Origin: a bacterium
Lineage (GTDB): Bacteria > UBP6 > JAFGXH01
Direction of reading: 5' to 3'
Length of the DNA stretch: 34,934 nt
Assembly (NCBI GenBank): GCA_016936735.1
Contig: JAFGXH010000176.1
Location: 1 to 34,934, forward strand
Shown here: positions 9,074-19,847 of the stretch, one piece after another
Numbering within the stretch: the first letter of the stretch is position 1
Layout of the letters: every line of letters starts with the position of its first letter
Program-made: the position numbers and the translations under genes
Notes under the pieces: generated by a model
What the model was told of the DNA's origin: nothing
The model's database searches: none
What the model saw: the letters and a program-made list of their open reading frames with translations, nothing else

Positions 9074-9328
9074 CCATTATAAACTAAGATTATATCATTA
9101 GAAAGTATCAATAATCATAAATATGATTTTAATATAAATCATGTTTTTGTCAATAAAAAATATTTAATATCCTCTATTAAAAAATAAATAGAGGAACTAT
9201 TTTCTGATTTATTACAAAATAGTATAAAATTAAAATGGTTTATACCAATAATTTGGAAAATTTTTTTAAAAAAATAGAAAAACACTCTATTTTAATTCAC
9301 TGAAGTTAATAGATAGGTAGTTTGTTGT

Positions 9329-10222
9329 CTATTGGAATTTCATGCTTAGATCGGCTGCTTTTACAGAGTGAGTTAGTGCACCAGTTGATATAAAATCTAT
9401 ATCAAGCTCTCTTAATGATGATAATCTCTCAATTGTTACATTTCCAGAGACCTCAATAAGAGCCTTTTTATCTATTAATGCTATTGCCTCTCTCATCATC
9501 TCAATACTCATATTATCAAGCATTATAATATCTGCTTTAGAGTTTAAAGCCTCCTGAACCTCTTTAATTGTTGTTGTTTCAACCTCTATCTTTGATGTGT
9601 GTGGAGCATTTTTTCTAACAGATTCAACTGCTTTTGTTATTGAACCAGCAGCAATAATATGATTCTCTTTTATTAAAATTCCATCACTCAATCCCATTCT
9701 GTGATTAAATCCACCACCAACTCTAACTGCATATTTATCAAGTGGTCTAAAACCAGGGGCAGTTTTTCTTGTGTCCACAATTTTTATTTTAGTTCCCTCA
9801 AGCTCTTTTACATACTTTTTTGTCATTGTTGCAATTCCACTCAAACGTTGGAGAAAATTTAGTATAGTTCTCTCTGCCATTAAAATCTCTCTTGCATATC
9901 CATCAAATCTAAAAGCTATCTTTCCTTTCTGTAATAACTCTCCCTCTTCTGCAATATCAAAAATTTTAGTTTCAAAATTATTTTCCTTATAATCAAAGTT
10001 GTTTTTGTCTGTAATTATTATTTTTTTAGATGTAATTTTTTCAAAAATAGCCTTTACAAGTGGAAATCCACAAAAAACAAGCTCCTCTTTTGCAATAACA
10101 AAACCAGATACCCTTCTATCTTTTTCTGTTGTAAACATAGTTGTAATATCTCCATTTGGAATATCCTCCTGAAGTGCTAAATCTATGAGTGTTTTTATTG
10201 ATGGTGATAAAAAAAACTCCAT
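9329..10222 (-). CDS. nadC: Nicotinate-nucleotide pyrophosphorylase (quinolinate phosphoribosyltransferase)
   Basis: ALQEDIPNGDITT, ERTILNFLQRLSGIAT, DTRKTAPGFRPLDKYAVRVGGGFNHRMGLSDGILIKENHI. Start placed at ATG 10222 behind GGAG. Confidence 0.96.
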   Translation of the reverse strand: MEFFLSPSIKTLIDLALQEDIPNGDITTMFTTEKDRRVSGFVIAKEELVFCGFPLVKAIFEKITSKKIIITDKNNFDYKENNFETKIFDIAEEGELLQKGKIAFRFDGYAREILMAERTILNFLQRLSGIATMTKKYVKELEGTKIKIVDTRKTAPGFRPLDKYAVRVGGGFNHRMGLSDGILIKENHIIAAGSITKAVESVRKNAPHTSKIEVETTTIKEVQEALNSKADIIMLDNMSIEMMREAIALIDKKALIEVSGNVTIERLSSLRELDIDFISTGALTHSVKAADLSMKFQ

Positions 10223-10363
10223 AATATATCTCCAAAAAAACAATTTTAGCAGATATTATATATAAAATCAAATTGAAGAGAGAGGAAAATCTTTATAAAA
10301 TACTATATATCTTGAATTTTGGTTAAAAATATGTAATTATTTAATAGATGTTGTGGAGGTAAC

Positions 10364-10597
10364 ATGAAAAAACTATTAATTGCTATGATTTTACTTGTTA
10401 ATATATCTATATTTGCTGCTGAAGAGAAAAGTAAATTTTATGATTTTTCAGATTTGATGATTAATGGTGATTTTAAAAAACCTGAAATGTTATCAATTAA
10501 AGATAAAAAAGCGACTAAATTTGATAAAATGTTAAATTTAAAAGCATCTTTTATTCCTCAAATTGAGAAATCTGATAAAGATATTGCTGTAAAATAG
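10364..10597 (+). CDS. Small secreted or periplasmic protein of unknown function
   Basis: 77 aa with N-terminal signal peptide MKKLLIAMILLVNISIFAAEE; strong SD GGAGG before ATG 10364. Confidence 0.7.
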   Translation: MKKLLIAMILLVNISIFAAEEKSKFYDFSDLMINGDFKKPEMLSIKDKKATKFDKMLNLKASFIPQIEKSDKDIAVK

Positions 10598-10675
10598 ATT
10601 ATTTTTTAAACTCTATTTTTAAATAGTGTTATGAGTTGATTCTTCTCTTTTTTATACTCATTTAATAATAAAATT

Positions 10676-11575
10676 ATGATTGATATTGAGATAATTAAAA
10701 ATTTTGCTTTGAATGAGCTAAATTTTTCTCTATTTGGAGTTACTTCAGAAACTCCTTCAGATATTGAAAAAAATTTTTTTTATCAATTTTTATCTCAAAA
10801 AAAACATGGAACAATGAGTTTTTTAGAGAACTATGTTGATATACGTTTAGATCCAACCCTTTTTTTTGAAAACTATAAATCTGTTATTGTTGTTGCAGAA
10901 AACTATAATCAAAAATCTGAAAATAGTAGTGATTTTATAAATTTTATATCCAAATTTGCCTATGGAAAAGATTATCATAATGTGATAAGGAAAAAACTAA
11001 AAAAATTGTTAATTTTTTTAAATAAAATTGGAATTAATGGTAGAATCTCTGTTGATTCAGCCCCTGTTCTTGAGAAATTTTATGCAAAGGAGGCAGGAAT
11101 TGGGTGGCAAGGGAGAAATAGTTTAATTATTAATAAAAAATATGGCTCATTTATTTTTTTAGGCTTTATTTTTGTTGACTATAAGTTTGAAAACTCTATA
11201 AAAATTAGTAATTTATGTGGAAACTGTTCTAAATGTATAGATGCTTGTCCTACGAAAGCACTTGATGTTAATGGTTTAAACCCATCAAAATGTATATCAT
11301 ATCATACAATAGAGTCAAAAGAGAGTATTCCTGAAGATGTATCTGAACAGATATTTGGTTGTGATATATGTCAAAATGTTTGCCCTTGGAATAATAACTC
11401 TATCTATGATATTGATGATGGATTTAAAATAAGAGATTATCCCTCAATAAAAGAGTTAATCAATATTGATGAATATCAATTTAATGAGATATTTCAAGGC
11501 TCCTCAATTAAAAGAATGGGATATCAGAGATTTATTAATCAAATTAGAAAAATATATCAACAATCAAAAATATAG
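10676..11575 (+). CDS. queG: Epoxyqueuosine reductase QueG-like
   Basis: Two 4Fe-4S motifs: CGNCSKCIDACPTKAL and CDICQNVCPWN; SVDSAPVLEKFYAKEAGIGWQGRNSLIIN; QueG-like length. Confidence 0.93.
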   Translation: MIDIEIIKNFALNELNFSLFGVTSETPSDIEKNFFYQFLSQKKHGTMSFLENYVDIRLDPTLFFENYKSVIVVAENYNQKSENSSDFINFISKFAYGKDYHNVIRKKLKKLLIFLNKIGINGRISVDSAPVLEKFYAKEAGIGWQGRNSLIINKKYGSFIFLGFIFVDYKFENSIKISNLCGNCSKCIDACPTKALDVNGLNPSKCISYHTIESKESIPEDVSEQIFGCDICQNVCPWNNNSIYDIDDGFKIRDYPSIKELINIDEYQFNEIFQGSSIKRMGYQRFINQIRKIYQQSKI

Positions 11576-11622
11576 ATATTCAAAAAGTTTTAGTTTTTAT
11601 ATTTTTTCTAGAGATTTTATTA

Positions 11623-14600
11623 TTAATGATTATCTAAATAATCTTTTGCCTCTTGGTTTTCAGAATCAAATTCAAGAACTTTTTTATATGCACTTTTTGC
11701 TCTTAAAGCATCATTTGCTGCACCTCTCAAACGACCAATGTTTAAAAATAGATCAATTTTCATTTGATTATCCTCTATTTTAGCTTGGTTTAATTGAAGC
11801 ATTTGGAAAACTTTTAAAGCTCCCTCTGAATCTCCCATCTCCATTAACATTGTTCCAAGCTCCATTTGACCTGGAATATATCCCATTTTTAAGCGATTTG
11901 CTGTTTCATAGCAACTAATTGCTTTATCATATTCAGATGCATTACGACAGGCTCTTCCAAGATATACCATATAAACATGTCTATCCTCAAAATTTCTATC
12001 AGTTTTAAGAATATTAAAGAAATCATCAAAATAGTTAAAAAAGTTAAAAGACTCTGTTGAATTAGAGTAGAGCTCAATAAGTTCAAGCATTAATGTTTGA
12101 TTATCTCTATCATTATCATAATCCTCCTCTTTAAATGGAATCACCATCTCTGGTTGTTTCAATTTATTAAGATATAAATCTATTAACTCCTCTCTAAGTT
12201 GTAGTTTTTTCTCTCCTGTTGCTTTTTTAATCTCCATATTAAGAAGATTAACATACATATTGTAATCAGATTTATTTTTTGCAATCTCTTTTAACCCAGA
12301 TATTGCCTCCATTGAGTCTGATTTATACTCAAATGCTTTGTTATAACATTTTATAGACAGATCCTCTTTATTAAAGTTATGGTAAGCAATTGAGCCCATT
12401 CTTACAAAAATAGATGCTTTTAATTCATTAGATTCAACCTCAGGAATACGTCCTTTAATAAAATCAAAATAGCCTTTTAAATTATCCATTGATGAGAATA
12501 TTTTCTCAGCATAAAATAGATAATCACTATTTTCAGAGTTGTTTTGTATTAAATCTTTTATTAAGTTTAAAGCCTCTGATGGTTGATTTAGTTGTTCCAT
12601 ATATATTTTAACTTTTGTGAAAATAATTTCACCAAGTTTATCATCCTCTGCAAACTCTATTTTCTCATCAAGAAGTGCAATAAGTTCACTCCAACTTTTT
12701 TGAGCAAATAGAATCTGCTCTCTTACATCAAGAATCTGTTTATTATATGGATCATGCTCTCTTATAAAAGATACACAATCTTGTGCTTTCTCTATCTGAT
12801 TAAGATGTTGTGCATAGATAGTAGCAAGTTGAACCTGAATCTCTATCTGCTCATCTTTTGATGATGCTCTATTTAGTTTTGATAAATAGAGTGTTGCAAC
12901 TTTCTCATAATTCTCTAAATCTTTATAACATTCAAGAAGAATTAGCTCTGTTTGAGCTGTTTCTGAAGATATTTCGTAAGAGATTTCAGCAAGCTCTACT
13001 GCTCTTTTTAGAAGAGTTGTTTTCTCCTTCTGATATTTAAAAAGTTTTAAATAGTAGTAAGCTGCACGATTAAGATGATATACCTCTTTAGGATATATTT
13101 TCAAAAAATCCTCTAAAATAGGTATAATTGCCTCAAAACTCTCTTCAGCTTTATAATAATCAAAAAGTTTTCCAAGTAGAGCCTCATCTGAATGATTTAA
13201 CTCTCTTGCTTTTTCAAAACACTCAACACCACCATCAATATCTCCTAAATGATCATATAGAAGATATCCCTGTTTTTGATAAATCTCAAAAAGAGTTTTA
13301 GTATCTTTTATTATTGAGATGAGTTTGTTGTAAATTCCTCTTAATTTATCATATTCACCATATTCATTATACATGGATTCTAATTTATTAAGTGCCTCAA
13401 TATGTTCTGGATTTTTCTCAAGAACTACTAAGAAATATTTCTCTGCTTGCTGAAAATCTCCCATATATCTATGTGATATATCTCCCATTAAGAGATAAAC
13501 ATCAACCGATTTTTCATCACCTCTTAATGAAACTAAAAGAGTTTGATATATCTGGATTAATCTATCAAAATCATTTGTTATTTCTGCATAATTAACACCT
13601 AATTGAAGAATTTCACTATCCCCTTTTGATAAAAGAAGAGTCTCTTGATATTTTTTCATTCCTCTATCAATTTCAGATATATCAAAAAACTGCTTCATCT
13701 CATCTTTCATTAACTCAATTTTTAATGAATCCTCAACCCCTTGCATGTTAATCACTAAACCATATAAAGAGTCAAGTTCATCATATCTGCTTGAGTCAAT
13801 ATAAACAGGTTTTAATATATCTAAAATTTTTAATTTTAACTCAAGTTGCTCAATTTTTAAGAAATCATTAAGTTTTAATAAAAATTTAATAGCTCTCTCT
13901 TCAAGAGGATCCCACTCTAAAATCTCTCCAAGCAAAATAATTGCTTTTTCAAAATCTCTAAATTTTTCAACTAAAAATTTAGAAACCTCTAATTTTAATA
14001 GTAAAAGTTCACCTTGATCATCAAGAAGCTCTATTTTTCTGTAGTATAAATCTTTCATTTTTTCAAATGATTTAATATCATTTAAAGAGGAGATATATTT
14101 ATCAAGTACCTCAATATTTTGCTCATCCAACTCATAGGCTAATGATAGAAAATGTGATGTTTTTTCAGAGTTATTTAATTTTGATTTATATAACTCTGAA
14201 ACTTTTAAATATAGATCTATTTTTAAATCAATATCAGGAAAATCAATTGTTTCAAGATAGTTCTCAAAAATCTCTATAACTCGTTTATAGTTTTTAGTCT
14301 CTTCAACTAACTCCTCTATGGTTGATAAAATCTCTCTCTCTTGGGTAAAAAGAAAAATTTTATCATAATATGTAATTGCATTTTCATAATTTTTTACCTG
14401 TTCATGATATATCTCTGCAATTTTTAAAAGAGTTGGTATTTGTTCTGAATCTTGAAGTGTTTCAATCCATTTTTCATGAAGAGAAATAAGATTTTCCCAT
14501 TTTTCTGTAGAGTTATAAAGTTGCTCTAAAACATCATAAATATGAGGAAGAATCTCTATATTAGCAATAAATCCTTCAAGATAGGATATTAATTGATTCT

Positions 14601-17316
14601 CATCATATTTTGCCTTGATTAAAAATGAGAACATTCTTGATGCTCGTTCAAATTTTTCAACTTTCTCAAGATAGATTTTACCCATTTTAAACATAAGAGG
14701 AATTAAAGATGTTTTATCCCCTTCAGCTTTAAGAAACTCAAACTTCTCCTCTAAAATAGAGATTAATCTCTCATAATTCTCCAATGATTCATAGATTTTC
14801 TCAAGATTTGATAAAACTTTTAATCTGTTTTCTGTGTTATCTAATATCTGTTCATATAGCTCTGCAGAGTATTCAATGTTTTTGATATATTTAAACTGTA
14901 TATCTGCAGCAGCCTCAATATATTGAGGCTCTGGAACCACTTCAATAATTCTTTTATAAAACTCTGCAAGCTCATCCCATTTTTGTAACTCCTCAAGATA
15001 TGATATAAGTGTATCTTGATGCTCCTGTTGACTATAGGAGTCTAAATCATATAGTTTGTATATAAAAGGTAAGGCCTTCTCTTTGTTTTTAAATTGATCA
15101 AGAGCAATATCTCTTAATCTATACAATATTTCAACTTTTTCATCCTCAATCTCCTCTTTTAGCTTAAGAATATTAAAAAGCTGATTATATTTTTCAAGAG
15201 AGGAGTATATTTCATCTAAATATTGAAGAGTCTCTTTATGATGAGACTCTATCTCAATAACCTTTGCAAAATACTGTTCTGCCTCTGAATAATTAGAGAA
15301 TTGAAAGAGAACTCTTCCTAAATCAAATAGAGCAATTTGATATAGTTCACTCTCTTTTGTAAGAGATGATACAATTTTTTTGAGTGATTCGATTAAACGC
15401 TCCTCAAATCCCATTGATTCTACATACTCTTTTAGTTCAGCATAATACTCTAAGTTTGGACTCAATTGAATGGATGCAATAAAATAGTCATAGGCTTTAC
15501 CAACCTCACTGCTTCTGTCAAGATATATTTTTGCAACTTTGTAGCATAATTGAGACTGTTCCTCTTTTGATGCTACCATTTTTATTCTCATTTGATTTAA
15601 TTTTATTTGATATGAGATATTATCTGTTGATTCAAAAAGAGAATCAAGATAGTTATAAATCTCATCACTATATCTTTTTTCCTGAATAAATTTAAATAGA
15701 AGTTTTATTGCATCCTCATGCTCTGGATTCATATCAAGAATAGATATTAGTTTTTGATAAGCCTCCTCATATCTTTCAAATTTAGCAGAAAGAATCTCTG
15801 CAAGTTGATACTCAATTTTTTCACTTTCATCTTGATCAATAATAAACTCTTTATAGTTTTCAAGAAAAGATATAAGTTCATCATATTTATTTAACTCTTC
15901 ATATAATGCTCTAACTCTTTGAACTATATCCTGATTTTCAACATATCCATACTCTGTTAAAAACTCTAGATAGTATCTTATAGCCTCTTCATAGTTTTGA
16001 AGTTTTTGATCAAAAATATATGCACGTTTTTTATCATACTCCTCAACATTATCAACATACTCTCTCATTTTTCCAATAAGAACTAGTAGTGAGCTCCAAT
16101 CTTGTGATTGTTCATATAGTTTCTCTAGTTCAAAATAGAATGTTGTCTCTTCTGGTGTTAAAGAGATCATTTTTTGATATAAATTAATTGCTTGTGGTAG
16201 CTGAAAAAGTCTCTCTTGGTATATAAATGCTGCCTCTTTTAAAACATCTATTTTTGATGAGATATCCTCAATATAGTCTGCCTGTTTAAGAAAGGTAAAT
16301 ACAAGTTCATTATAGTTCTCTTCATTATTCAAAATCTCAATGAGATATTGAAATGCCTCTTCATAATATATGTCACCATTTTTAACATATTCCAATAGAT
16401 ATTTTTTTGCTACTTTTGAGTCATTCAAAAGTGTGTATGATATTGTTCCTATTTTATAAGATAAAAATGTTTTTTTATCTGAATTTTCATATATTTTTAT
16501 TAAAGTTGTTACAACTGTTTGATGTGTGTTTAGTTGATCTGCATATTGCTCTAATTTCTCAAAATAGTCATCCCTATTTTGATCTAACTGATAGCCAAAT
16601 AGTAATGTTTCAAATATCTGTTCATCCCTTTCTGGAAAGCTATTCTCAAGAAGCTCTATTTTTTTCTCTAGAATAGATTTCAGTTCATCAAAATTCTCAT
16701 TTTGTTTATATAATGATATTAAAGAGTTAAAAAGAAGAAGAAGTTTTTCCCACTCTCCAATTTTTCTGTATATTGGCTCAAGAATAACTAAAAGCTCAAT
16801 ATCTCCCTGTTTTTTATTAAAAATAAAATCGAGAAGATTAAGTGATTCTGGATGCATCTCATCAATACCAAGTGCACTATCAAGATACTCTGCTGCACTA
16901 TTAAAACTGTTTTGTTGAAGTGATAGTGATGCCAATTCATAGTAGAATAGTATTTTTTGATCATCCTCTACTTTTGTTAAAACAGATTGATAAACCTCTA
17001 TTAAAACATCAAAAGATGATATGCTTCTGCAAAGAGATTCAAAATATTTAAAATGATGGAGTGTAAATGGTTCATAAGAAATCAGATGTTTTAGTTCATC
17101 AATAGCCTTATCAGTTTGCATTAACATCTCATCATAAATGAGTGCTTTCTTCAAGGTGTATTTGCTTACTAATAACTCATCCTCTGTCTTTTCTGTAAAA
17201 ACATGATAAATGTTGAGAAGCTCCTCCCAATTTTCAGAAGTAGAATATTCAACTTCCAATTTTTCCAGCAATGATAGGTTCTCTGGTTGTTCTAAAAACT
17301 GATTTCTCAACTCCAT
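11623..17316 (-). CDS. Giant TPR-type repeat protein (1897 aa)
   Basis: Continuous 5.7-kb ORF of helical repeats (e.g. AEQYFAKVIEIESHHKETLQYLDEIYSSLEKYNQLFNIL). No signal peptide or other domain recognised. SD AGGAG/GGAG before ATG. Confidence 0.85.
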   Translation of the reverse strand: MELRNQFLEQPENLSLLEKLEVEYSTSENWEELLNIYHVFTEKTEDELLVSKYTLKKALIYDEMLMQTDKAIDELKHLISYEPFTLHHFKYFESLCRSISSFDVLIEVYQSVLTKVEDDQKILFYYELASLSLQQNSFNSAAEYLDSALGIDEMHPESLNLLDFIFNKKQGDIELLVILEPIYRKIGEWEKLLLLFNSLISLYKQNENFDELKSILEKKIELLENSFPERDEQIFETLLFGYQLDQNRDDYFEKLEQYADQLNTHQTVVTTLIKIYENSDKKTFLSYKIGTISYTLLNDSKVAKKYLLEYVKNGDIYYEEAFQYLIEILNNEENYNELVFTFLKQADYIEDISSKIDVLKEAAFIYQERLFQLPQAINLYQKMISLTPEETTFYFELEKLYEQSQDWSSLLVLIGKMREYVDNVEEYDKKRAYIFDQKLQNYEEAIRYYLEFLTEYGYVENQDIVQRVRALYEELNKYDELISFLENYKEFIIDQDESEKIEYQLAEILSAKFERYEEAYQKLISILDMNPEHEDAIKLLFKFIQEKRYSDEIYNYLDSLFESTDNISYQIKLNQMRIKMVASKEEQSQLCYKVAKIYLDRSSEVGKAYDYFIASIQLSPNLEYYAELKEYVESMGFEERLIESLKKIVSSLTKESELYQIALFDLGRVLFQFSNYSEAEQYFAKVIEIESHHKETLQYLDEIYSSLEKYNQLFNILKLKEEIEDEKVEILYRLRDIALDQFKNKEKALPFIYKLYDLDSYSQQEHQDTLISYLEELQKWDELAEFYKRIIEVVPEPQYIEAAADIQFKYIKNIEYSAELYEQILDNTENRLKVLSNLEKIYESLENYERLISILEEKFEFLKAEGDKTSLIPLMFKMGKIYLEKVEKFERASRMFSFLIKAKYDENQLISYLEGFIANIEILPHIYDVLEQLYNSTEKWENLISLHEKWIETLQDSEQIPTLLKIAEIYHEQVKNYENAITYYDKIFLFTQEREILSTIEELVEETKNYKRVIEIFENYLETIDFPDIDLKIDLYLKVSELYKSKLNNSEKTSHFLSLAYELDEQNIEVLDKYISSLNDIKSFEKMKDLYYRKIELLDDQGELLLLKLEVSKFLVEKFRDFEKAIILLGEILEWDPLEERAIKFLLKLNDFLKIEQLELKLKILDILKPVYIDSSRYDELDSLYGLVINMQGVEDSLKIELMKDEMKQFFDISEIDRGMKKYQETLLLSKGDSEILQLGVNYAEITNDFDRLIQIYQTLLVSLRGDEKSVDVYLLMGDISHRYMGDFQQAEKYFLVVLEKNPEHIEALNKLESMYNEYGEYDKLRGIYNKLISIIKDTKTLFEIYQKQGYLLYDHLGDIDGGVECFEKARELNHSDEALLGKLFDYYKAEESFEAIIPILEDFLKIYPKEVYHLNRAAYYYLKLFKYQKEKTTLLKRAVELAEISYEISSETAQTELILLECYKDLENYEKVATLYLSKLNRASSKDEQIEIQVQLATIYAQHLNQIEKAQDCVSFIREHDPYNKQILDVREQILFAQKSWSELIALLDEKIEFAEDDKLGEIIFTKVKIYMEQLNQPSEALNLIKDLIQNNSENSDYLFYAEKIFSSMDNLKGYFDFIKGRIPEVESNELKASIFVRMGSIAYHNFNKEDLSIKCYNKAFEYKSDSMEAISGLKEIAKNKSDYNMYVNLLNMEIKKATGEKKLQLREELIDLYLNKLKQPEMVIPFKEEDYDNDRDNQTLMLELIELYSNSTESFNFFNYFDDFFNILKTDRNFEDRHVYMVYLGRACRNASEYDKAISCYETANRLKMGYIPGQMELGTMLMEMGDSEGALKVFQMLQLNQAKIEDNQMKIDLFLNIGRLRGAANDALRAKSAYKKVLEFDSENQEAKDYLDNH

Positions 17317-17495
17317 ACTCCAACTCCTACAATTTAAAAAACTAGAAACACTTTATCATGACTATTTTGTCATTGTAAAGAAATTATTAAAATAATTTTA
17401 AAAATATAGTTATTACCTATAAATATTTTTTTTGATTTTTAATACAATTTTAACTGATTTGTGATATTGTGAGTTGAATAGATATTTGACTACTT

Positions 17496-18773
17496 TTATG
17501 GAACACAAACACCAAAAGTTTTTCCTGAGAAAATATTACAATTTCCACTTGAACATGCATTAGAGTCATCACACATCTCTAAACATGTTCCATTTGCATC
17601 TCCAGGTATAATTGTACAAAAATATCCGCTTTTACAAACAAATGAGTTACTACTTGGAGTACATTCTGCACCACCTTCAATATCTCCCTCTGGATAACAT
17701 CTATTAAGACCTGTTGTTGTTGTCCAACATATTTCACTACTACTACATCCCTGATTTGTAACAAGAGTACAATCTAAACTAGATTGATCAAGACATGCAT
17801 AACCTCCATCCTCAAGAGGCATACAGCTTTCAGGAGAATCACAATCAACTTCATCAGGCCAACACTCTTTTTTACAAATACCTGTTTCTGAATTTGAATC
17901 TAAATTGACACAAGCTAATCCAGAGATACAACGACCTGTTTCTGTAGTTCCACAAGCCTCTCCAAGTTGTTGAGTTTTTTCAACCTCCATACAAACACTT
18001 ACACCTGTGCTTAAATCAATACACTCAAGAGGTGCTTCACACTGTAATCCTACACCAGATTCACAGTTTTCAAAACAGACTCCCTCAATAGAGTTTGAGG
18101 ATCCAAAAACACAAGTTGCACCATTTATACAGTTACCAACTGTTCCACCACAACTTTCACCAATATTCCTTTCTCCTGCAATTAATTCACAATAACCTGT
18201 ACTTTTGTTACAAGTTTTTGTTCCATCTGTTGAACAATCTAAATCAGATGTACAAGCAGGAAAACATCCATTAAAACCTCCTGTCAAATGGAGACAGATA
18301 TAGTTTTCACGCCCACAAGATGCTGAATCTGCAAATTCACACTCTTTTACACATCCACCAATAGAGCCTGAAACAACACAAACTCCCCCATCCATACACT
18401 CTGTACCATGCTCTGAACACTCCATAGTACAATAGCCACCATCAAGAGTTAAGTCACATACTGCACCTTCACCACAATCACTATTTGTACTACAAGGCAT
18501 ACCAACGCTATCATTTCCAGAACAACCTTGACACTCTGACCAACTCTCATTGCTACATGTTTTGGTTCCTTCTCCGCCAAAAGGACAAGCACAACTCTCT
18601 TGAGCTCCATTAGAGCATTCAGGAATAGAGTCTCTACAAGAGCCTTCATAACAAACCTGATTTTCAGGACAGGTTCCATCTGGCTTCTCTAAGCTACAGG
18701 TATAATCCTTATTACTACTACTGCTACAAGAGAATAGAAAAAGAAATATTGCAAATAAAAAAAGTTTTTTCAT
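17496..18773 (-). CDS. Cysteine-rich putative lipoprotein
   Basis: Signal peptide with lipobox (MKKLFLFAIFLFLFSC|SSSS); many GxxC/CxxxxDC repeat units such as GMPCSTNSDCGEGAVCD and IGESCGGTVGNCINGATCV. Confidence 0.82.
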   Translation of the reverse strand: MKKLFLFAIFLFLFSCSSSSNKDYTCSLEKPDGTCPENQVCYEGSCRDSIPECSNGAQESCACPFGGEGTKTCSNESWSECQGCSGNDSVGMPCSTNSDCGEGAVCDLTLDGGYCTMECSEHGTECMDGGVCVVSGSIGGCVKECEFADSASCGRENYICLHLTGGFNGCFPACTSDLDCSTDGTKTCNKSTGYCELIAGERNIGESCGGTVGNCINGATCVFGSSNSIEGVCFENCESGVGLQCEAPLECIDLSTGVSVCMEVEKTQQLGEACGTTETGRCISGLACVNLDSNSETGICKKECWPDEVDCDSPESCMPLEDGGYACLDQSSLDCTLVTNQGCSSSEICWTTTTGLNRCYPEGDIEGGAECTPSSNSFVCKSGYFCTIIPGDANGTCLEMCDDSNACSSGNCNIFSGKTFGVCVP

Positions 18774-19062
18774 AAAACCTCCATCTAATACACTCTTTTA
18801 TGTTATAAGTCTATTTAACAAAAAAATCAATAAACCTTTTGACCTATAAGAGTTTAATTTTTAATGGTTTTACATATTTTTCAAAAAATAGACAAATAAT
18901 TATATTTAATTTATGATAAAAATCAAACAATAAAAATAGATTTAAATTTATCCAATATTCTTTTTAATTTTCTATTTAGATTTTGTTATTTCCTTTTCTA
19001 TATTATATTTGTTTTTTTTATTCTAATTTGATACAATCTCTCGATTTATTTTGGAGGTTAAT

Positions 19063-19821
19063 GTGTTTATAGATCTTGCTATTCTTGGATATCTAATTCT
19101 TTTTGGTGTTTTTGGTTATTTCTCAGGTGCATTAAAACAGATATTTAAACTTATAACATTAGTACTTGCATATATTTTAGCAAAACCAATGGCTGGTCTT
19201 TTTTATCTAAAAGTTGCTGAGGGGTTTAAAATTCCTGATCAAGCAGCCTTTTTTGCCTCAACATTTATAAGTTGGATTGTTTTATCTATAATATTTAGTA
19301 TAATCTCCTCTATAATAATAAGATTTTTAAAGAATTTAGGAAAGGGAGAGCTCTCTGGTGTGGATAGTTTTGCAGGATTGGTTGTTTCTCTTTTAAAAAA
19401 TTTGGCAATTACATATGTAGTTTTAGGAATTGCAGCCTCTTTTAATTTAGTAACCTTTATGAAATATAAAGATGGTTATGATTACTCTAAAAAATCCATA
19501 ATTTATAATTTTGTAGAGAATAACAATAGTGTAAAAAATATTTTTTGGATTGGTTATACATCAAGATTAGCAGATTTTTCTCTTTTGCCTGGAGTACAAA
19601 ATTATGTTGCAAATGATGTTGAGTTTGCAAAAATTATTAATAAACCAGAGTATTCTGAAGCGATTAAAAAAAATGGTAAAAATATCAAAAATGCAAACAA
19701 TTTAATGAGAGATGAGACAACTCAAAAAATAATAAAAGATCCAGATTTTCAAAAATACATGATGAGTGAAAAAATCTCAAAATTGGTTGAAGAGGAGAAA
19801 ATCAAAAAAATGAGCAAATAG
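19063..19821 (+). CDS. CvpA family membrane protein
   Basis: N-terminal FIDLAILGYLILFGVFGYFSGALKQIFKLITLVLAYILAKP, several TM helices. GTG 19063 proposed as start because the ORF-track TTG (19051) overlaps the GGAGG SD. Confidence 0.8.
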   Translation: MFIDLAILGYLILFGVFGYFSGALKQIFKLITLVLAYILAKPMAGLFYLKVAEGFKIPDQAAFFASTFISWIVLSIIFSIISSIIIRFLKNLGKGELSGVDSFAGLVVSLLKNLAITYVVLGIAASFNLVTFMKYKDGYDYSKKSIIYNFVENNNSVKNIFWIGYTSRLADFSLLPGVQNYVANDVEFAKIINKPEYSEAIKKNGKNIKNANNLMRDETTQKIIKDPDFQKYMMSEKISKLVEEEKIKKMSK

Positions 19822-19847
19822 GTTTTTAATTTTAAAGGATTTTTTAA

